Translations under genes and position numbers: made by a program
The notes under the pieces: model-generated
The model's database searches: none
What the model was told of the DNA's origin: nothing
What the model saw: only the letters and a program-made list of their open reading frames with translations
Part shown: positions 1-4,530 of the stretch, one piece after another
How the letters are laid out: every line of letters starts with the position of its first letter
How positions within the stretch are numbered: the first letter of the stretch is position 1
Assembly: GCA_964389685.1 (NCBI GenBank)
Contig: CAYMFM010000102.1
Coordinates: 1 to 11,307 of the forward strand
Reading direction: 5' to 3'
DNA length: 11,307 nucleotides
Origin: G020353115 sp964389685
Lineage (GTDB): Bacteria; Bacteroidota; Bacteroidia; Bacteroidales; VadinHA17

Positions 1-2
1 GA

Positions 3-244
3 TTTAACCCGAAAAATTCTTTGAATTTTTCGCCATTTATGGCTGACGAAAAGTCAAATTCAAGTATGTCAACTGTTTCACTCAACAGTTATCTTCAAAA
101 CTGATGAAAATTTCATACCCAAACTTGAGGGTATTGAATTTGACTTTTATCAGGGTTAACCCTGACATATATAATTGATAATCAATAGATTTCAATTATG
201 TATCGTCATTATTCATGCTGAATGCATGAATAATTCGGGTTAAA
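3..244. other. Multi-branched structured element (candidate noncoding RNA or folded single-stranded DNA)
   Basis: This stretch has no credible open reading frame, but nearly every base falls in a perfect inverted repeat and the repeats nest without conflict. The closing helix P1 is 3-10/237-244. Inside it lie P2 11-19/23-31, P3 32-36/39-43, P4 44-48/204-208 and P8 209-218/224-233. P4 encloses P5 49-63/134-148 (15 bp), P6 150-155/160-165 (the palindrome TCAGGGTTAACCCTGA) and P7 167-178/192-203, which continues as 180-183/188-191 past a bulged T179. P5 encloses P5a 71-77/84-90, P5b 104-108/112-116 and P5c 117-120/129-132. Neighbouring helices abut with zero to two unpaired bases. About 90 pairs cover roughly three quarters of the element. 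The only wobble seen is T170-G200, which would be a U-G pair in a plus-strand RNA and so slightly favours that strand. I recognise no known RNA family. Whether it acts as RNA, as folded DNA or as a mobile repeat is open. Confidence 0.6.
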
Positions 245-251
245 GGTAAAA

Positions 252-265
252 CCTGATGTGTCAGG
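252..265. repeat. Short hairpin CCTGA-TGTG-TCAGG upstream of the permease gene
   Basis: Five perfect base pairs (252-256/261-265) surround a four-base loop. The arms repeat the arms of helix P6 (TCAGGG at 150-155, CCCTGA at 160-165), so they could compete with it for pairing. Ten bases downstream lies TACTTTTA (275-282), a seven-of-eight match to the Bacteroidota -7 element, but no matching TTTG box lies at the right distance. The hairpin would sit over the -33 region of such a promoter and could be an operator. This is weak. The remaining bases up to the permease start at 356 show nothing else I can name. Confidence 0.3.
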
Positions 266-355
266 AAAATTTCTTACTTTTATGGAGTCATTTACAGTGC
301 AGGGAAAGGGTAGAAAGCAGATCGTACCTGATCGTTGCCTGGTTAAATATATGCC

Positions 356-1597
356 ATGAAATTAAGTTTAATAGAAGACAATTTTCGAATATCATTTTCG
401 TCCATTAAAGCAAGTAAGGTCAGAGCTGTCCTTACCATCTGTATCATTGCCTTTGGGATCATGGCGCTGGTTGGCATCCTGACAGCGATTGATGCGATTA
501 AACATTCAATCACCGATCAGTTTACAAGGATGGGAGCCAATTCATTTGTTATTGAATCCAGGGGCATGCATATTCAGATCGGGGATTCTCATCAACGGAC
601 AAAAAATCATCCTTACATATCCTATCGGGAAGCTTCTGAATTTAAGGAGATCTTTAACTATCCGGGGAAAGTTTCGATTACAGTAACTGCGACCGGAATA
701 GCCACCGTTAAATACAAGTCAGAAAAAACCCATCCCAATATCAGGGTAATAGGGGGTGATGAGAATTATTTAAATGTCTCCGGCCTGAATCTGGATATCG
801 GGAGAAATTTTACCGCCCAGGATAATGAGATGAATCGTAATTTTGTAATCATTGGCTCAGAAATTGTCTCCTCAATTTTCGAAGAGGGGATTGATCCACT
901 GAATAAAGTCGTTGCCATTGGAAGCGGGAAATACAAAATCATTGGTGTCCTGGAAGCTCAGGGTGCAAGTTTTATGAGTAATGATAACATCTGCATCATA
1001 CCTGTGTCCAATGTCAGGCAATATTTCTCACGGCCGAGCATGTCGCATCAGATCAATATCATGCCTGATGATCCAAGGCTTCTCGATATTCTGGTAAGTG
1101 AGGCAGAGGGATTATTCAGGATCGTCAGGGGGTTAAGCGCAAGGGATGAATCCGATTTCAACATTACCAAGAGCGATAACCTGGTAAATCTTTTAATCGA
1201 GAATATCAAATACGTTACTCTGGCTGCAACATTAATCGGTGTGATCACCCTTTTTGGAGCGGCCGTTGGTTTGATGAATATCATGCTTGTATCGGTCACG
1301 GAACGAACACGGGAAATTGGGATCAGAAAAGCGATTGGTGCAAAACGAAACACGATCAAACAGCAATTTTTATTTGAAGCCATTTTGATCGGTCAGTTAG
1401 GGGGAGTATTTGGTATTATTCTTGGAATATTGATCGGGAACCTGATGTCTCTGTTGATGCGCTCGTCGTTTCTTATTCCCTGGCTTTGGATCTTTACCGG
1501 AGTTGCTGTCTGTTTTTTAGTTGGCCTTGCCTCCGGCTATTTCCCTGCCGAGAAAGCTGCCCGGTTGGATCCGATTGTTGCCCTGCATTATGAATGA
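356..1597 (+). CDS. ABC transporter permease, MacB/FtsX family
   Basis: This is a 413-residue inner-membrane permease of the MacB type, which works with an ATP-binding subunit in exporting lipids, peptides, drugs or lipoproteins. The family plan is complete. A short cytoplasmic start is followed by a first membrane segment (about residues 24-45), a large periplasmic domain (about 50-280), and three C-terminal membrane segments (about 286-313, 341-367 and 374-396). The cytoplasmic coupling stretch ERTREIGIRKAIGAKR (316-331) between the second and third segments is the most diagnostic motif, and the C-terminal AARLDPIVALHYE is typical. Four membrane segments and about 400 residues match the usual length. 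No ATPase gene lies in the window, so the partner is either to the left or encoded elsewhere. The ATG at 356 is the only sensible start, because an ATG at 351 stops after two codons. The substrate cannot be told from sequence. The SiaC-like gene follows about 40 bp downstream in the same direction. Confidence 0.9.
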   Translation: MKLSLIEDNFRISFSSIKASKVRAVLTICIIAFGIMALVGILTAIDAIKHSITDQFTRMGANSFVIESRGMHIQIGDSHQRTKNHPYISYREASEFKEIFNYPGKVSITVTATGIATVKYKSEKTHPNIRVIGGDENYLNVSGLNLDIGRNFTAQDNEMNRNFVIIGSEIVSSIFEEGIDPLNKVVAIGSGKYKIIGVLEAQGASFMSNDNICIIPVSNVRQYFSRPSMSHQINIMPDDPRLLDILVSEAEGLFRIVRGLSARDESDFNITKSDNLVNLLIENIKYVTLAATLIGVITLFGAAVGLMNIMLVSVTERTREIGIRKAIGAKRNTIKQQFLFEAILIGQLGGVFGIILGILIGNLMSLLMRSSFLIPWLWIFTGVAVCFLVGLASGYFPAEKAARLDPIVALHYE

Positions 1598-1636
1598 AAC
1601 GCTCGTTTATTGAATGAAACTGATAATACCTTATTT

Positions 1637-2014
1637 ATGAAGGAATTAATTATTGAGAAGAGCTTCTCCTCACCCGAGGTTAATTTTAACCCGACAACCG
1701 GAGAATTCAAGCTTGGAGGAAGATCGATACCCGAAAATCCGGATGATATCTATCTGAGAATGCTTGAATGGATCCACGAATATTTCAAAGATCCGTGCGA
1801 TCTTACCCGGGTAGTTGTTATGCTTGAATACGTAAACAGCGGGTCATCCAAATTTTTACTGGAAATCTTCAGGGTTATGAAGCGGTATCATGACCAGGGA
1901 CATGAGTGTGTAGTCGATTGGTATTATGAAGAAGAGGATGAACGAATCATGGAGTTGGGAACCCATTATGCATCAACCACCGAGCTCCCGTTCAATATGC
2001 ATGTTATGCATTAA
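1637..2014 (+). CDS. SiaC-family regulatory phosphoprotein (DUF1987)
   Basis: This is a 125-residue cytosolic protein of the SiaC/DUF1987 family. In Pseudomonas, SiaC is phosphorylated by the kinase SiaB, dephosphorylated by the phosphatase SiaA, and controls a diguanylate cyclase; that is family knowledge and not shown here. Recognisable stretches are the N-terminal MKELIIE...SPEVNFNPTTGEFKLGGRSIPENP (residues 1-35), the LEYVNSGSSK loop (63-72) and a C-terminal ELPFNM (116-121). The frame is open back to a TTG at 1610, but family members begin at the MKELIIE block, so I chose the ATG at 1637. With that start Ser68 lies where, as I recall it, SiaC carries its phosphorylated Thr68, so the usual NTSS reads NSGS here. 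No kinase or phosphatase partner is in the window. The gap of 39 bp to the permease stop suggests shared transcription. A hairpin terminator follows 8 bp after the stop. Confidence 0.85.
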   Translation: MKELIIEKSFSSPEVNFNPTTGEFKLGGRSIPENPDDIYLRMLEWIHEYFKDPCDLTRVVVMLEYVNSGSSKFLLEIFRVMKRYHDQGHECVVDWYYEEEDERIMELGTHYASTTELPFNMHVMH

Positions 2015-2021
2015 AATAAAA

Positions 2022-2057
2022 AAGGCTGTATCAGAGACATGCGTTTGATACAGCCTT
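2022..2057. terminator. Bidirectional intrinsic terminator between the SiaC-like gene and gapA
   Basis: A perfect 12-bp stem (2022-2033/2046-2057, arm AAGGCTGTATCA) encloses a 12-base loop. Read on the minus strand, the stem is followed by a run of T (complement of 2011-2023), making it a strong terminator for gapA. On the plus strand only TTATT follows, so termination of the SiaC-like transcript is probably weaker. The loop contains AGACATGC (2035-2042), which is also found in the terminator at 7953-8000. A second small hairpin, CGGGT-CCTTTA-ACCCG at 2078-2093, lies between this stem and the gapA stop. Confidence 0.85.
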
Positions 2058-2113
2058 ATTAGCATACTTTCTATTACCGGGTCCTTTAACCCGCTTTACA
2101 GGGAATCTTCGAA

Positions 2114-3121
2114 TCAGGCAAACAGTTTTTCAATCAGGTCAATCACCCTGCAGGAATATCCCCATTCATTGTCATACCATGATAGTACTTTAACGGTTTT
2201 GCCATTGACCATGGTTGACAGGGCGTCAAAGATGGAGGAGTGAGGATTATGAACGACATCAACAGAAACAATCGGGTCTTCGGTATATTCCAGGATACCT
2301 TTCATTGGTCCTTCAGCAGCCTTTTTCATGGCGGCATTCACCTCCTCTTTGGTAACTTCCACTTTCAGGTTGGCTACCAGGTCAACCAGTGAGCCGGTCG
2401 GTGTAGGTATCCGAATCGCCATACCATCCATTTTTCCTTTCAGGTCAGGAATGACCACACCAACAGCTTTAGCAGCACCTGTGGTTGTTGGTATCTGGGA
2501 TAACGCGGCAGACCGGGCTCTTCTGAGATCGGAATGCGGAAAATCCAGCAGTCTCTGATCATTTGTATAGGCGTGGATAGTGGTCATTAAGGCGTTTTCT
2601 ATACCAAAGTTGTCGTTCAGTACCTTTGCAATGGGAGCAAGGCAATTGGTGGTACAGGAAGCGTTGGAGATGCACTGGTCTTCAGGCTTCAATGCATCGT
2701 TGTTGACCCCCAGGACAATGGTGTTGTCAATGGTATCCTTCGCAGGAACGGTGAGGATCACTTTTTTAGCCCCGTTTTTCAGGTGATCGCCATACCCCCC
2801 TTTTTCACTCTCCTTTTGCCTGAAAATTCCGGTGGATTCAATAACAATGTCGGGCGTCTCTGCCCAGGGAATATTAGCCGGGTTTTTTTCTGCTGAAACC
2901 TTTATCGGTTTCCCGTTTACTATGATTCCGTATTCATCGTAACCTACCGTCCCATCAAACCTCCCCTGTGTGGAATCGTATTTGAGAAGGTGAGCCAGCG
3001 TTTTGTTATCGGTGAGATCGTTGATCCCGATAATTTCCAGGTTGGATCTTTCAAGAGCTATCTTGTAAACGGTCCGACCAATCCGACCAAAACCATTTAT
3101 TGCAACTTTTATCTTTGACAT
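2114..3121 (-). CDS. gapA: Glyceraldehyde-3-phosphate dehydrogenase (type I, NAD-preferring)
   Basis: This is a 335-residue cytosolic enzyme that oxidises glyceraldehyde 3-phosphate to 1,3-bisphosphoglycerate with NAD+ and phosphate in glycolysis, normally as a tetramer. The length is that of a full family member. Visible motifs are the Rossmann GFGRIGR (residues 10-16), Asp35 in INDL at the end of the second strand (the acidic residue that favours NAD over NADP), the active-site block ISNASCTTNC (151-160) with catalytic Cys156, His183 in TTIHAYT as general base, the phosphate-binding HSDLRRARSAA (196-206), and the C-terminal SWYDNEWGYSCRV. No key residue is missing. The gene stands alone with its own Bacteroidota-type promoter just upstream and a strong terminator downstream. 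It converges on the SiaC-like gene. No other glycolytic gene is adjacent. Confidence 0.98.
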   Translation of the reverse strand: MSKIKVAINGFGRIGRTVYKIALERSNLEIIGINDLTDNKTLAHLLKYDSTQGRFDGTVGYDEYGIIVNGKPIKVSAEKNPANIPWAETPDIVIESTGIFRQKESEKGGYGDHLKNGAKKVILTVPAKDTIDNTIVLGVNNDALKPEDQCISNASCTTNCLAPIAKVLNDNFGIENALMTTIHAYTNDQRLLDFPHSDLRRARSAALSQIPTTTGAAKAVGVVIPDLKGKMDGMAIRIPTPTGSLVDLVANLKVEVTKEEVNAAMKKAAEGPMKGILEYTEDPIVSVDVVHNPHSSIFDALSTMVNGKTVKVLSWYDNEWGYSCRVIDLIEKLFA

Positions 3122-3155
3122 GGTAATAAGTATTATGGGTTAGTAAAATGTAGCA

Positions 3156-3187
3156 TAAAAATAGAGATTAATACTCAAATAGTCAAA
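3156..3187 (-). promoter_or_regulatory. Predicted gapA promoter, Bacteroidota type
   Basis: On the minus strand TTTG (3184-3187) is followed by 20 bp and then TATTTTTA (3156-3163), a seven-of-eight match to the -7 consensus TAnnTTTG. Transcription would start near 3149, giving a leader of about 28 bases before the ATG at 3121. A second, weaker pair (TTGACA followed by TATTTATG) lies further upstream. The rest of the gap between 3122 and 3244 holds no gene and no clear terminator for the upstream beta-barrel gene. Confidence 0.5.
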
Positions 3188-3244
3188 AAATTGAATCATA
3201 AATAAAATCCTGAAAAAACTTTGTCAACTCAAGATGCAGGGTTG

Positions 3245-4039
3245 TTAAAATGAGTCTTCAAAAGGTTGAGCCTCTCTATCCCTTTTCTTCATTTTCGGGT
3301 CCACGACCTTCCCAAAACGATAGCTGACAAACAGAGCTAGAAAGATCTGCTGGTTATCCTCAGTAGCCATAATGGGTACTTTTTTTAGATAGGCATCGAT
3401 GGTGCCTCCCAATTCAATGGAATGAATAAGCCGGTCGTATTTACTGTATTCAAAAGTTATCCCGACTTTCCCATAAAGACCGGGAAGAAATTTGATTTCA
3501 TCAAATCCTTTAAAAAACGAAGCCCTGCTATAGATATCCAGTGGTCTGTGGATATTATCATTGAATTTTTCAACCTCAATCTCATAGGTGTTCTGTGAAA
3601 CCTGGACAAGCCGTTCGTAATAGATGGGTTTGTAAAATCCGAAGGATGGACCAAAGGAGATGAAGCGACGTATGGAAATACCCCCCTGGTCGATCTTTCT
3701 AAACATTTCATGTTGAAACCCGTAACCTCCTCTCAGGTTAAAAAAGAGATTCTTCTTCCCAAAAACAAATCCTTTTGTATTCGGAAAGTAGGGATTCGTC
3801 GTTTTATATTCCTTGGGGTGTTTGATGTTGTTGAAGTCTACTTCGATCAGCCGTTTGTTGAGATAATTGACCCGTTTACCATACCGGTACCCCAGCCCCC
3901 AGCCGGTGGAATTAAGGAAAAGACCAACCGATTGTTCGTTCCGGTAAAAGATCCTCTGCTGCTCATCAATTTCTCCCTGCCCGGATATCCGGGGAACAAC
4001 GAACATCAATCCCACAAAAATCAATACGGTCTTTTTCAT
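3245..4039 (-). CDS. Predicted outer-membrane beta-barrel protein, function unknown
   Basis: This 264-residue protein has a signal peptide (MKKTVLIFVGLMFVVPRISG, likely cut near residue 20). A body follows, rich in aromatic and glycine residues in alternating strand-like stretches, for example SVGLFLNSTGWGLGYRYG (37-54), NLFFNLRGGYGF (97-108), GKVGITFEYSKY (190-201) and a final strand QQIFLALFVSYRFG (230-243). The pattern suggests a small outer-membrane barrel of the kind common in Bacteroidota. Unlike many barrels it does not end on the last strand but carries a charged tail of about 20 residues. I do not recognise the family, and there is no T9SS sorting domain or lipobox. A good promoter lies 25 bp upstream. 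The 41-residue lipoprotein gene precedes it by 84 bp in the same direction, and whether they are functionally linked is unknown. The protein is certain to be exported in my view; the barrel assignment is inference. Confidence 0.75.
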   Translation of the reverse strand: MKKTVLIFVGLMFVVPRISGQGEIDEQQRIFYRNEQSVGLFLNSTGWGLGYRYGKRVNYLNKRLIEVDFNNIKHPKEYKTTNPYFPNTKGFVFGKKNLFFNLRGGYGFQHEMFRKIDQGGISIRRFISFGPSFGFYKPIYYERLVQVSQNTYEIEVEKFNDNIHRPLDIYSRASFFKGFDEIKFLPGLYGKVGITFEYSKYDRLIHSIELGGTIDAYLKKVPIMATEDNQQIFLALFVSYRFGKVVDPKMKKRDREAQPFEDSF

Positions 4040-4063
4040 AGATAGAATAAAGCATTACTTAAG

Positions 4064-4094
4064 CAAAGGTACCAAAAAGCTTTTACTTAAGAAA
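4064..4094 (-). promoter_or_regulatory. Predicted promoter of the beta-barrel gene
   Basis: On the minus strand TACCTTTG (4064-4071) matches the Bacteroidota -7 consensus TAnnTTTG exactly. Nineteen bases upstream lies TTTC (4091-4094), three of four to the -33 TTTG. Transcription would start near 4057, about 18 bases before the ATG. The 9-mer TTACTTAAG, containing the palindrome CTTAAG, occurs at 4055-4063 and again at 4083-4091. One copy abuts the -7 element and the other overlaps the -33 element, so it could be an operator. Confidence 0.5.
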
Positions 4095-4123
4095 CAGCAT
4101 TGGAGTGGGTATAAGCAACAGAA

Positions 4124-4249
4124 CTAAACGATCTCTTCCGGTTGCTCAACATCAGCCTGGCTATATGCTGGACAGACCTCTCTGTTACATGAAGAGATGA
4201 TGGTGCCGATAAATAGACACAGGGCTATTATGACAACTATTTTTTTCAT
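4124..4249 (-). CDS. Very small lipoprotein (41 aa) with CPAYS motif, function unknown
   Basis: The protein is 41 residues long. It has a basic start (MKK), a hydrophobic stretch (4-18) and a lipobox-like ISSC with the lipidated cysteine at position 21, leaving a mature peptide of only 21 residues. That peptide is CNREVCPAYSQADVEQPEEIV without internal repeats: a second cysteine at 26 in CPAYS and then an acidic tail. No Asp follows the lipidated Cys, but in Bacteroidota the destination cannot be read from that rule. The reading frame stays open upstream to 4339, but the MKK start with a proper signal sequence and an ideally placed promoter support the ATG at 4249. I have the impression that CPAYS-bearing small lipoproteins recur in Bacteroidota, but I cannot name a function. 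Confidence 0.7.
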   Translation of the reverse strand: MKKIVVIIALCLFIGTIISSCNREVCPAYSQADVEQPEEIV

Positions 4250-4288
4250 AGGTATAATTAAGAGGTGTTTTATAACATATGCAAAAAA

Positions 4289-4319
4289 CAAATATATATT
4301 ATTTCGATGGAAAAACAAA
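4289..4319 (-). promoter_or_regulatory. Consensus Bacteroidota promoter of the small lipoprotein gene
   Basis: On the minus strand TTTG (4316-4319), exactly 19 bp, then TATATTTG (4289-4296): both boxes match the consensus TTTG / TAnnTTTG. It is the best promoter in the window. Transcription would start near 4282, about 33 bases before the ATG at 4249. Its quality argues that the short lipoprotein gene is real and well expressed, and excludes the longer 71-residue reading, whose start at 4339 would lie upstream of the promoter. Confidence 0.65.
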
Positions 4320-4433
4320 CAGGTTATGATATTTAACAATAATTTATAATCAATACCTGATAGTGATAACGGTGCTACACTTCTTTCTGGTATACTCAGA
4401 TTGGCTGAAAGAAGGATTGAAACTCAGGTAAAA

Positions 4434-4474
4434 CTGCATTCACCGAATGGATTTGCTTCTCCCGGTGAATGCAG
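4434..4474 (-). terminator. Intrinsic terminator of the Asp-box protein gene
   Basis: A perfect 12-bp stem (4434-4445/4463-4474, arm CTGCATTCACCG) with a 17-base loop is followed on the minus strand by TTTT. It lies about 56 bases past the stop of the upstream gene. A weaker 8-bp inverted repeat (4380-4387/4407-4414, CTTCTTTC/GAAAGAAG) follows and has no T tract. Together with the lipoprotein promoter this accounts for most of the gap between 4250 and 4530, which otherwise holds nothing recognisable. Confidence 0.75.
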
Positions 4475-4530
4475 CTGGTTTTGATTTCTTCTCCTCCGTT
4501 TGTTATTTAGAAAGGATCTGTTACGATCAC

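Noticed and set aside
2..245. Integron attC site: ATTTAAC at 2-8 fits the RYYYAAC end, and GTTAAAG at 239-245 nearly fits GTTRRRY.
   Set aside because: The last base of the right box does not fit, the spacers next to both boxes are fully paired, the element is much longer and more branched than an attC hairpin, and no integrase or cassette structure is present.
3..265. Retron msr-msd, CRISPR-associated RNA or group I/II intron as an explanation of the folded element.
   Set aside because: No reverse transcriptase, Cas gene, direct-repeat array, intron core motif or maturase is present in the window.
1048..1383. Minus-strand open frame of 111 codons.
   Set aside because: It is antisense to the well-supported permease gene, including its most conserved motif.
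1610..1636. TTG start for the SiaC-like protein, giving 134 residues.
   Set aside because: The extra nine residues fall before the conserved family start MKELIIE; the ATG at 1637 gives the usual length.
2078..2093. Possible relation of the hairpin CGGGT-CCTTTA-ACCCG to the left-edge element, with which it shares CCTTTAACCCG on one strand.
   Set aside because: An 11-base match between a 240-base element and an 11-kb window is expected about once by chance, and the surrounding sequence is unrelated.
4250..4339. ATG at 4339 giving a 71-residue version of the small lipoprotein.
   Set aside because: It would place the consensus promoter inside the gene and put 30 residues in front of a proper MKK signal peptide.
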